From contig NC_090624.1 in NCBI RefSeq assembly GCF_004359215.1, forward strand, positions 2,674,251 through 2,738,250: a stretch of 64,000 bases of DNA. The letters are read 5' to 3'. How positions within the stretch are numbered: position 1 is the first letter of the stretch; every line of letters starts with the position of its first letter. A program made the position numbers and the translations under genes. The stretch comes from Bremia lactucae. Its lineage: Eukaryota; Oomycota; Peronosporomycetes; Peronosporales; Peronosporaceae. Below are positions 54,481 to 64,000 of this stretch, in pieces. The notes under the pieces were generated by a model. The model ran no database searches and was not told the DNA's origin. It saw nothing but the letters and a program-made list of their open reading frames with translations.

Positions 54481-55430
54481 GAAGGTCCTTTGGAGAACGA
54501 GCGTTTCCCGCGCTCGTATAAGGGTTTGAGGTCCAGGATTACTTCCAGAGTAATGTTATCGTTAAGTTAACGTGAGCCAACGGGAGAGGGACCGCGAAAC
54601 GGGGCGGTTTGCTCCCGAAAACAAGCCTTGGTTGCCCTCAAAGGGCAACCAAACTCGTTGGTCTGGTATGGCCAACGATCGACTCATCCAGGTTTCACAA
54701 GCTTGGAGAGGACGAAACGGAATTTTTCATCGATGCCTTTTTCCGGCATCGGTAGTCACATAGATGCCGGCAAAGGATGTCACTCCTTTGTTTCAAGCTT
54801 GTGAAGCACGTGCAAAGCATAGACCGCTAGGCCTGGCTCGACAACCTTGATGCTTTATGCGACCAGTTCAAAAAAAGGACGTAGTTGGCGCATGCGACAA
54901 CCTGCACCATTATCGAGAGAGGCAGGGTTACCTTGCATCTAGTGTGTAGGCGCATGCCCATGCTGTTTACGGGTGCAGGTCATGCCCCCAAGGAGGCATA
55001 CTCATTTAAGGATCCTCATTGGTGAACGCTCATCTTTCACGAGATGCGCCCCGTCCCTGTTTATGCATACTAGCACCACCAGCAGCAAGCTTACGAAATA
55101 TTTTTTACGATCACTTCGCTCCTAGTGATGCATACTGACATCACTAGAGTTATCGTCGTCGATGGAGTCATCACGAGATGACTTTGCGCCCAAAACGTAT
55201 GACGAAGTGTCCAACAGCATCTTCATCACCTCTTTGGTTGTCACGCTAGAACCTGTAGCCTTAACGGCTGTGGCCCCGGTTAATCCGAAGGCCTTGACAG
55301 TTGCCACCGAGTCGGGCGATGAAGCCGACACGGCCCAGTCACCTACAATGGTAGTAGCAGGTGTCGCCTGCCCTTGCCTGACCTCCTTAAAAGGATGGAG
55401 AATGGGTTTGGTCAAAGAAATAAGTAGATG
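54481..55430. other. Post-pol region, unit C
   Basis: Third copy of 19,241-20,180, closer to unit A in most positions checked. Confidence 0.35.
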
Positions 55431-55940
55431 CTTAGATGCCCAATCAATGGTGTACCAGGGTGCTCATGAGGTATCTTTAACTTGAGATTCGCTCATGAGG
55501 GGCATAGATTCTGAACGGACCACACGATGCCATAACATACCATCGCTGCAGCTGAAGCGCCTTAGCTAAGCCTTCAGATGAGACGGGAGGGAGACCTATC
55601 GTCCACCGTAGGAAGCTAACAGCAGGCAACATATTCGTCCCGACTGTAGCTTTCTTTGGCTTCGGAGGCCATTGAGTTCGTCGCGAGGTGGGTCTTCATG
55701 GCTACAAATGTTGACGACTCAACTTGTACCTTAGACCGAGACACATTTTCCTGGTGTCTTGCCTCAAAGTCTGGTCTACGCGATAGCGCTCCAGCCAAGA
55801 CATTCGACTTACCCGGCTTGTAACCGACTTTTTAATTTACTTAGAATGAATGTAAGCCATCTCACCATGCTAGACGAGAGGTGGGGTGAGTTTATTGCGA
55901 TCCACAGTGTAGCGCGATCCCTATGAATCACAAATAGTTC
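55430..55940 (-). pseudogene. pol: RNase H C-terminus, minus strand, unit C
   Basis: AGALSRRPDFEARHQENVSR at 55,798-55,740. Equivalent to 20,180-20,690. Confidence 0.65.
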
Positions 55941-55999
55941 GGTGCCCCAAATAGGCGCACTTGAAACTTAATTAGAGCATATTTTACTGATAGTAGCTC

Positions 56000-56880
56000 C
56001 TTGGTATGCACAGTGTTAGTCAGTTATGCGGCTTCTAAAAGACGGACTGATAAGAAATGACACCGTCGACGCCGAACTGGTTGCATCGCAGACGACGCTT
56101 AAAGGTCTTATCTGCGTCTGGCTACGCCAAGACCGGTGCCTCAACAAGATAATAGTTCACAGATGTGAATGGGCCGTGAAAATACATTCGTACGAGTTTC
56201 AGAGGAATTCTAGCGGCCACACCCATACCTATGATATTTGGCCAACTTTATTCGCCCCTGCGAACTGTGCTATCGCATAAAGCCTGCAACATCATATAAC
56301 TATAAACAGGTTATCACACCGTCCACCAGTGCGCCATTGCAGGTGCTGCCGCGCCACTATGTAGCACTTCGATCTCAGACAAGGAGACAACTCTATCAAT
56401 CCTGCATCATGTGTACCGTCTTCACGGGTTCTCGAGTCCATAATATCGGACGGGGATCCACGTTATACGTCAGCGTTTTGGCGCTATGTGTTTAAGCTGC
56501 TGGGTACATGTCTACAATCGATCACCCTTAGACTGATGGCCAAATGGAACGTGCCAATCGTGTTGTGGCGGATGTATTGCTTACAATAGCGGCTCCCAAA
56601 GAATGGAGCAAGCAATTGCCTTTCGTGAAGTTTGGTATACGAAACATGTCAGTGTCCACGCCGAGACACCTTTTTATATAAACGTAGTGCGCCATACTCA
56701 CAGGCCAGTCTCGTTTGTGCGTAGCACGAGTCTTAATGAGGCACGACCGGGATCGGGAAACACGACCAAGTGCTTTTCCATGACCCTTTCATGAACTTTT
56801 GATGCAATACTATTATGTGCATCTAGAGCAGTGCGCTTTAGGAGCGATGCACTGGTTCCATCGGAATAAAGCATTCGGAT
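56000..56880 (+). pseudogene. pol: Integrase fragment, plus strand, unit C
   Basis: Counterpart of 20,760-21,675. About 25 bases near 56,070 are missing compared with A and B. The core end keeps TDGQMERANRVVADVL. Confidence 0.65.
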
Positions 56881-57500
56881 GGATGTGGCATCAGTGGTAT
56901 GCCACCAGTCAGATAGCCGTGTTCAATACGGCTAAATTGTGACAGCGAATGGATACGTTCACGTGGCGTCAATGGAAATCTAAGATCAGGCTCATCTTCG
57001 CCAGATACATTGTGTATGACGGTCTGAACGACAGATGTTGTGGTTCTGCCCAACTGAGAAGCAGCTGCTCATGCAAGGGCAGAGCTCTAATGAATGGTCG
57101 CTGTGCTAGCTAATGCAGACGACGAGAAAGTTGCTTAGGTTGACGTTAGGCAAGTTGGCTTTTAAAACGTTCGGCGTCTCCATGTTATGCGCAGTGGGTG
57201 TAGTTTGGATAGGCAATAAAGCGCCATCACCCTTCCCCTATTAGCTCGCTGTGCTCATCACCACTATGAGATGACGCAGCGCAGTCGACTCATTGTAGTA
57301 AACAATGAGCGACGGAATACACACTCACTGCGCAAGTGAGATGGATCGCTCAGCTTAGTTAACAGTGCGACAGTAGCATCTGTCGGTGTTGCAATTGTGG
57401 CACCAGGCGCCGGAGGCTTTTTATCGCTGCGCGTGCGGTTAGTGCGTGGTTGTATGGGTGTCACTGCAGACGACCTATCAGCTTTACCATTTTAGGTGGC
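56838..57500 (-). pseudogene. gag: Gag-like ORF, minus strand, unit C
   Basis: Same two open pieces as unit B (57,464-57,264; 57,053-56,838), with the same disrupted MPPK start. Confidence 0.45.
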
Positions 57501-57632
57501 ATGTCAAGCGCCGCATACTGTCACCTGGGTAGATGCACACACTGGTCGCTAAATAAGTGATTGAATGGTCTTAAGAGGCGCGACGTAAGCGGCTAACCGT
57601 TCCACTTTTTAACTGTTGGCGATCTTACAATA

Positions 57633-57920
57633 TGTAAAATTCATTCTTACAGCGGAGCAATAACAGGCTGTATATGGCGCCTACATGCGCACCGCACGAT
57701 CGTGTCTTATGATATTTGACGGCGTTGATTCAAACTCAAAGCAACCAATCAATACAGCTAATCTCAATATTACTAAATTCAGTAATACTGGAACTATCAA
57801 GTTAAAATTAATAAAGATGATAATTTTGTACTTCTTTATTATTTCACTTCTCATACAACATGATATCTAATATTACGCTTCCAAGGAAATAATATTTATG
57901 TAATGACAAACTCCGTAACA
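57633..57920 (-). repeat. LTR, family L1, minus orientation, unit C
   Basis: TGTTACGGAG to GAATTTTACA on the minus strand. Shares unit B rather than unit A variants. Confidence 0.65.
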
Positions 57921-58076
57921 CCACCCCTACCTTACCTAACAGTCACAATTGTCAATGCTGTGGAGTGACATAGAAATACTATTATGTCTTTCCCTGTAAA
58001 CTATTTTTGCATTTTTTTTATATTTGATACTCCAATTTAGGGCATTAATAATTTGCTCATATCAATTTGTTTGCAC

Positions 58077-58235
58077 ATGGTATCAACACCCGTGCGCGTT
58101 GCCTGTGAGGCAGCAAAGCTGGCAGCTGCACGGCTTAATGCAGCTCTTAGCGATGCAAATGTTTCAGTAGATGCTAATGCGTCTACTGCGAGAAAAAGTC
58201 ACCTCCAACTCCAAATAGAGGTGACTGATATGTAA
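58077..58235 (+). CDS. Small Ala-rich ORF, uncertain, unit C
   Basis: 52 codons from ATG, MVSTPVRVACEAAKLAAARL onward. Same as 23,057-23,215 with a few substitutions. No family recognised. Confidence 0.25.
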   Translation: MVSTPVRVACEAAKLAAARLNAALSDANVSVDANASTARKSHLQLQIEVTDM

Positions 58236-58459
58236 AAAAGCACAGACACCCGCGTACGAAGAGGTACAAGTGACGGCTGACGACACTGTTTTCTAGGAAA
58301 GAGTAGAAAAGCTGGTATAATTTTGTATACCTGAGTGGGCAAGAGGCTAACGGGGGGGGGGGGGGAGAAGCCGTTAGGCACGCAAGTAAGCAAGGTCGGT
58401 AAACACAAGATCATAATCCTTTTACCATAGTACTAACACTTCAACATGGTACGAGTTAT

Positions 58460-59640
58460 TGCTATACTTATGCAAGCAATTAGCGAACCCTTAGAATTGG
58501 GCGAATTCTTCACGTTTTATGGGAGTGACCATTCATTAACAGCAATTACCTTGTCTGGTACTGCTCGTACACCATGTGTTCCAACGATGCAGCCCAGCAC
58601 AGGTATCTAAGGAACCCCCAATGACGCATTTTAAAGTTGACCTTCAATTGGGCGTCACCCACAGCTTACAACACAGCCGATAAATGACGATTGGGCGAAT
58701 ATAATCACCCAGCCCATCCTCGACCCTACTATGTACGAATACATCGATCAAATTATTGGGGCGCGTAGGCACGGTGCCGACGCATCACGTAAGCCACCAC
58801 TCGGTTAAATGTCGCCGATGAGTTTCTTAGCCTTATGCATCACAAGCCACTACCGCTTGAGGTGATTACTGCTGTTTTGGCGACATCGGACTTTTCATGA
58901 GTACCTGATTGTAGCCGTCCTAGAAATCTAACGCGGAAAAGATAGTTGACTTTCCCATAGAGTTTAATAAGACATCTTTCAGCGAGATTGACATTTGTGC
59001 CGAAATGATGGCCGCGTGCATCTTATTGAAAGCGTGAACCACGCGCCACCCACCTGCGGCTTTACGCACACAGAAGGTCGGGCTGCAGTTAGCGACTTGC
59101 TCTTACGTACATGTCCCGCCTTGACTCACTTGTCAAATTTCGCATCGATATACTCGACTTCTTGTTTCAGCAATGGCCATTGCTGGTAACACAATATATT
59201 TGGTGCCAGGTTTCAAATCAATTTCGTGCCCGATGCCGCTATCAGCCGGTAGGCGGCTCGACACTTCTTCTGGGAACTTATCAAGATGTTTCCACAGAAT
59301 TTTCAAAAAAAGGGCTGTCCTCTAAGGCATCCCAGCCCTGAGCAGTGAGCCTTTTGTCTGTCTTCAAGACGCTCTCACGTACTGTGGGCGACGACAAGAA
59401 GTCCATCAATGTCTCGTCCGGAACTGGTGCGACTACTTGTGGGTGTTTTTTTGCTAAGGTCGGCAAGGAGCAGATTCCACGACATCTCCTGGATTTTTAC
59501 TATCTCCTTGGCAGATTTTAAGATGTGCTGGAGCATCGCAACTAGGGATGCCTCTACCACTTTGTCGTCGGCGGGCTCGAACACTCGTTCGAAGTTTTGT
59601 CACTTTTCCTGTAACTAATTCAAAGATTACTTGTTTTGAC
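58460..59640 (-). pseudogene. pol: Gypsy RT and linker, minus strand, unit C (native order)
   Basis: The linker FEPADDKVVEASLVAMLQHI, LKSAKEIVKIQEMSWNLLLA, DLSKKTPTS (59,584-59,440) runs uninterrupted into RT on the same strand. This shows that the unit B arrangement is the inverted one. RT pieces follow as in unit B. A run of 14 G lies just downstream at 58,352-58,365. Confidence 0.7.
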
Positions 59641-59869
59641 GTGCCTTTGATCGTCCTTTTTTGTCATGTACTCGTTTTTAGTCAACACGACCTTCGACTG
59701 GGGATGAAACATTGCCATATTTCCCTTCAAATCCGTGAGTTTTACAAAAGTCTGCTATGCATCCGAATCCACGAGGTCATCATATGGTCGTAGCCTCGTA
59801 TTCGAGCGCTATAGACCAGCAGGGTTGAAGACCGAAATTTCGTCACCTCAGGGACTATGCTACCCATTT

Positions 59870-60680
59870 ATTTGATAACGCTGAGCTTAAAGGTAGTTTT
59901 AGAGTAGGGCATCCCGCTTCTACTGCGTTCTTGCATTTCCCAAACCCTCTGTGGTCGAACAGAGCTCACGCGTCTTGCACACTGGTTCTTGCCATCACCT
60001 TTCGAGTAGGGAGTCCTCTTGCTGGGCAGCTGTAGCACTAGCAAAAACACTGGCATATCAGCGAGCCATCACTTGGTCGCCATTGCCGCACTTACAGCAG
60101 ACTACGTCTGCATTGTCCAATTACATAGGAGTGGCATCCAACCTATCGGCCGACAGCTTGTACCAAGTTGTCGCCGAGGCACTGTTATAGAATTTCTCCT
60201 CAGCTTAGGCAAGTTTAATTGCCTTTTCCATCGTCGATGGCACCTTTCTAAAAAGGGCGGGTCGGGATGGGCCGTGTCGCAGTGCGTTCATGAATGTGGG
60301 AACCTTCATGTGTTCCAATATTGTACCCACACTAATGCACGCCGACAGCAAGCGCACCATCCTGCACATCTTCTTGCAGGGATCGCTTCGTCTATCGCTT
60401 TCCAAAATGCGCGTGTGAAGCATTACTCTGTTGTTCGGCGGCTGATATATGGCACAAATATTTATCTATAAGATCGCCTATGTGCGGAACATCTTACCGT
60501 TCGTCATAAGTGCCGAGTAAGCCACTTCGAGGCCTTATTGAGCAGATAAAACATGGCGTATGACACCATCCGGGTGTAGTCCTCGACACCTGAGTGGGCT
60601 TGCTTGTCAAGCTTCAGCATCAAGTGCTCTGCCAGCTTCCATTTATGTTCGGAGAGGTGTAAGAAATGATATAAAGGCTC
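59870..60680 (-). pseudogene. gag: Gypsy Gag with variant zinc knuckle, minus strand, unit C
   Basis: FMNALRHGPSRPALFRKVPS and KAIKLA (60,423-60,205), then a frameshift and VCCKCGNGD/QVMAR with the last Cys replaced by a stop. Equivalent to 51,600-52,400. Confidence 0.65.
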
Positions 60681-60735
60681 ATTTTCTTGGCACGCTCAGA
60701 GAAACAGATCGTTGGAAGGAATACTAAAGCTACTA

Positions 60736-60993
60736 TGAAACGGAGGTAAACGTCCTTACAGCTTACACGAACCGGTCGGGAAAGCTTAGCCTAAGTGATT
60801 GGTATCAAGTAAAATTGGAAATTAATTAAATCATTACGAATTGTTTTAATCGTACTAAGTAATACCGTGTTCTTGTTTTTTCGGGAACCACTTGTTCTCA
60901 GGTAGTGCTGTACCCGCTATTCGGGCACAGCACCTGTCTGCCAATAAAATTGTTTATTTTTTAATGTAATAATCCTGTATAGTGGCACATTAT
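60736..60993 (-). repeat. LTR, family L2, unit C
   Basis: Nearly identical to 52,458-52,716, including the CATTATA end. It is the 3' LTR of the chromovirus copy that runs off the right edge. Confidence 0.7.
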
Positions 60994-61161
60994 ACCACGC
61001 CCTTCTAAAAAGACCTCATCAACCGTAAGTGCTCAATTGTCATAACTCTAAAGTTACGACCGAAGCCACGATGACATAGTGCACGACCCACAGTACAACA
61101 TCACCCAGAGAATCATAAGCGGGAGAGCAATCATCCACGTGATTAGCCAACAACTCATCAT

Positions 61162-61506
61162 TTGGAAGCTGTTCGACTTGTCGAGAGCTCACACTCTGGA
61201 CTCGCTTACAACGATGCAGGACTACTTTTGGCGTTTTCCGGGGCTTTCCGCGGAAAGAGTCTTAAGATCAATGCAAATGACACTTTCCAAAGTTTTTGTT
61301 GCGCATTTATCCGGCGTTTGAATCGAATGCTCGAGGATAGAAAGAGCTTCTACAATGACTTGCAAATCGAGAGGACGAACTATCGCGCTGATCACTCAAT
61401 TGATGCTGTACGCGAAAAGTATGCGAGAACGCTTGGAATGAGGACTGAGTCTGCTATGTCCATGTCAACGAGGAATGTTACTCTTGCGACGTCCACCTTG
61501 CGATAA
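61162..61506 (+). other. Opposite-strand ORF, 114 codons, unit C
   Basis: Same as 52,884-53,229 and open through to TAA. Past the stop, other plus-strand frames give GRAQSLYERWTAVFCGAPRR and an Arg/Ser-rich stretch (YSSRSRSRSR near 61,690-61,720). This would suit a nucleic-acid-binding Gag-like protein with a frameshift. The minus strand over 61,788-61,465 is open too, so the coding strand is not settled. Confidence 0.35.
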
Positions 61507-61829
61507 ACGGCACATACACCTCGTTGCGTTATGCCTAGATCGGGAAGGACGAGCACAGTCTTTATGAACGGTGGACTGCAGTTTTTTGTGGTGCGCCTCG
61601 GCGTCATCACTCTCAACAGCGGAGTCAATATCCGCTGAATGCTCAGCGCAGGGTGGCGACACATTTGCCTGCCCATCCTGCTCTGCGCTACTCGTCCAGG
61701 TCCCGTTCTCGTAGTCGTTGTAATACACATTCATCTCGACGGTCTCTGTCTCGCAAAAAAAATTATCATCAACGCTGTGAATCACCACGACACAATTAAT
61801 GTTCTCGATGTCTTGAGTCGCCTTACTGT

Positions 61830-62100
61830 CTACTTAATTACGAGAATATTCGCGTCTGCTGTCGCATTGGGGTGGTCCAACTTCATTAACTCATATGCCC
61901 GAACAGCGTCCGGGAAGTCGCGAAGAAGCGACGAATGCGGCTCCCACTTATTCTGCTCGGGTAGAAACCCAAGCCAGTATTTATGATACTTGCGCGCGGT
62001 GGAACCGCGCACGTCTCGTGAGCCGACGTAGCTGCTTCGGGAAGAGGGTTCTCGTGACCTACAATACTATCCACGATGCCGCGAACCTGACCACAAGCGT
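61830..62100 (-). pseudogene. pol: Chromodomain of the chromovirus, unit C
   Basis: RGIVDSIVGHENPLPEA (62,085-62,035), then after a frameshift ARKYHKYWLGFLPEQNKWEP and HSSLLRDFPDAVRAYE (62,012-61,885). Confidence 0.7.
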
Positions 62101-62399
62101 TGGTGGTCCCTCGCGATGGTAACGCTGGCGTCTTTGGTTACCCATGTGGGTGCTGATGAGGCTGAACAAGGAGAACAAGGATGCCGACGCTCTGCTAGAA
62201 GCTGAGACTGCTCACGAGCGTACTGCAGAAAGAGCTGCTAGTGAGATCCGGCAGTCAAACCGTGAGTTGATCAAACACGGGGAACCTGAAACGCCAATTC
62301 TCGGTCCTGTACAGACAGGAACGCAGCCGCTTCTAATTTCATTCGCGCGTCAGGCAAGGTAGAAAGGTAGGCCAATCTACGAGACTCTGACTCCGATAT

Positions 62400-63760
62400 C
62401 GGAATCAACCCGTGAAGCTTAGCTGGGCGATAATTTCTGTAGCCGCCCGACGTATATTGTCGAGTGAAGTCGCAACGATGAGGGGATATCTAGCGTGTAG
62501 ACGTCGCCGATCGCCTCAAAAACCGTGATGGTCCGATAAAGCGTGGCGCGAATTTACTCAGCCTAGGCTCTTAATTGTTGAATCCCTTAGGCCTTCTGTA
62601 GACAATAATACACAATCACGCTCTGGAACTTACTCATGTTATTCTACCATGTTTATCTGCATTCCCTTTCTGTTTATCCACTGCAGACTGAAGTGCACCA
62701 CGTACAAACCGATTGATGGCTTGACGTTTGAGGATTTACTCCGACACAGCAATTTCATCAAATCAAGTGGTCGCGCCGACTTTATTGGCGCGTAGTTGAC
62801 AGTAGGCAATCGCGTATTCGAAGACGGGTAATAAGTGTCTTTGCAGTTCATCGAGATAACGGGGATATTACGCCACGTGGACTCAAAACAGCAGACTTCG
62901 TCTTGGATCGGGTGACTACATTTGCGCTCAAAATACCATGGGCTACTCGATCGCTGTTTATAACTTTCACCCCCACCCAAAGTAGAGCCACGAGGCGCCA
63001 AGAAAGGGTAGGAACTCGAGGGTGTCGAGCTGAATTCACAAAAAATGGCGTCGACCCTGTTGACGCGTGTACATCATTGTTGAATGTGAACTTAGCAATT
63101 GGTAAAAATGCACTTCAGCTCGTGAAGTTAAGTAGCATTACTCCAAAGAATATATCGAAGGACTCTACTCACGCGCTTGACTTGCCCATTCGTTTTCGCA
63201 TGGGCCGCGTTTAACATCTACAGCTTCGTCCCGAGAAGCTCGAACAGTGACATTCAAAATGCGAATTTAAATCTGGGAAACGGTCCAAAACAATATTACC
63301 CGGCAAACCGTGATGGCTAAACACAGCGTCAATGAAGTACATTGCGGTCGCTGCCGCGGTATTCATAGAGTGAAAAGGAATTTGGTGTGTCATTTTGCTA
63401 AAATCTGTTGACAAAAATTAGGACACCCGTTTTATCTTGAATATCGGGCGCGAGTCTGAAGATAAATTCCATTAAAACTAAATGCCAAGATTCAAGAGCT
63501 ATCCGAGACGATTGTAGGGGAGCCTGCGACGATGGACATGGCTTTACCCGTTGGCAGATTGCGCATGTACGAATTTTGTTGCGTCCCTACATGTGCATGT
63601 GGGGCCAGATGAAGTCGCGAGACTCTGCCGCGAAAGTCTTATCGCGGCCTTATTGGCCACGTAATGGGGCATCGTGATGCTCGTGAAGGATCCGGTCACG
63701 CCAATCCGAGTCGTTGGCGATGACCGTAAGAGGAACATCGAGGTGGTCGATGATGTTCAG
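62400..63760 (-). pseudogene. pol: Gypsy integrase, minus strand, unit C chromovirus
   Basis: Zinc finger HEHHDAPLRGQ, GRDKTFAAESRDFIWPHMHM, RTCAICQRVK (about 63,690-63,550). Core FVNRFxQNDTP and FSHHGLPGNIVLDRFPDLNS (63,414-63,250). C-terminal module near 62,560-62,430. In the second catalytic motif Ser-Asp-Arg has become Leu-Asp-Arg. The second His of the zinc finger has become Gln. Confidence 0.7.
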
Positions 63761-64000
63761 AATATATTACCGTCTATAGTGTATCGCTGAATTTGACCAC
63801 GCTTCGTTCGTGACCGAGCTCTTAGTGCAACATCACTGAGAGCCCGTTGCAGCGACTATTTCGTCAAATAAGCACTGCTCGGGTGTAATCCGACTTAAAA
63901 TCAGCGATACATATCGATCATCCTCGTCATCGTCGTCAGTCACCTGGCGACTCAGCGCGGTCTGAAGTTCGTAGTCGGGACGTCGTGACAGAGCATCCGC
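63761..64000 (-). pseudogene. pol: RNase H C-terminus, unit C chromovirus, cut by window edge
   Basis: ADALSRRPDYELQTALSRQV, then DDDDEDDRYVSLILSR. Equivalent to 27,740-27,905. The element continues beyond the window. Confidence 0.65.

Overview
The window looks like a repeat-dense piece of an oomycete genome, most probably a downy mildew or a related Peronosporaceae plant pathogen. Two things support this. Two Crinkler (CRN/CR-type) effector genes have the family architecture: a ubiquitin-like header, a P-loop NTPase and a restriction-endonuclease-like nuclease. Most of the remaining sequence is decayed Ty3/Gypsy retrotransposons whose Gag, RT, integrase and chromodomain motifs resemble those of oomycete Gypsy elements as I know them. 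There are no prokaryotic features. I found no rRNA, tRNA or CRISPR. The species is inferred, not proven.

The key to the layout is a tandem segmental duplication with a spacing of about 33.1 kb. Unit A runs from the left edge to about 32.1 kb and is entered in the middle of a gene. Unit B runs from about 32.7 kb to the assembly gap at 53.2 kb. Unit C is a partial third copy from 53.8 kb to the right edge and contains only retroelement sequence. Units A and B begin with the same cassette: an RPA2 (replication protein A 32 kDa) pseudogene, a polytopic membrane-protein gene (broken in A, open in B), a CRN effector gene on the minus strand (open in both), degenerate coding segments of unknown function ending in a 36-codon in-frame repeat, and an LTR.

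After the cassette come Gypsy remnants, many head-to-head or inverted. They include an LTR-gag::gag-LTR palindrome (4.7-7.5 kb, unit A only), a plus-strand gag-PR-RT element (9.4-12.4 kb), and a minus-strand RT/RNase H/integrase-tail element head-to-head with a plus-strand protease/gag/integrase/chromodomain element (12.6-19.3 kb; 39.6-46.1 kb). Next is a block found in all three units: an RNase H fragment, an integrase fragment, a gag with its LTR, and a second gag-RT element. Last is a nearly full-length minus-strand chromovirus of about 7.5 kb (24.6-32.1 kb) with both LTRs, which recurs partly at 60.7-64.0 kb.

Almost every retroelement frame is interrupted by stops or frameshifts, so these are fossils. 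The two CRN frames are uninterrupted over about 595 codons, and their amino-acid differences are clustered. Comparing the units shows a history of short private inversions, deletions, a locally homogenised inverted repeat and a mosaic unit C. Two runs of N (29,363-30,108 and 53,230-53,773) limit what can be said about unit boundaries. Positions of retroelement domains are read by eye and are approximate to a few tens of bases.
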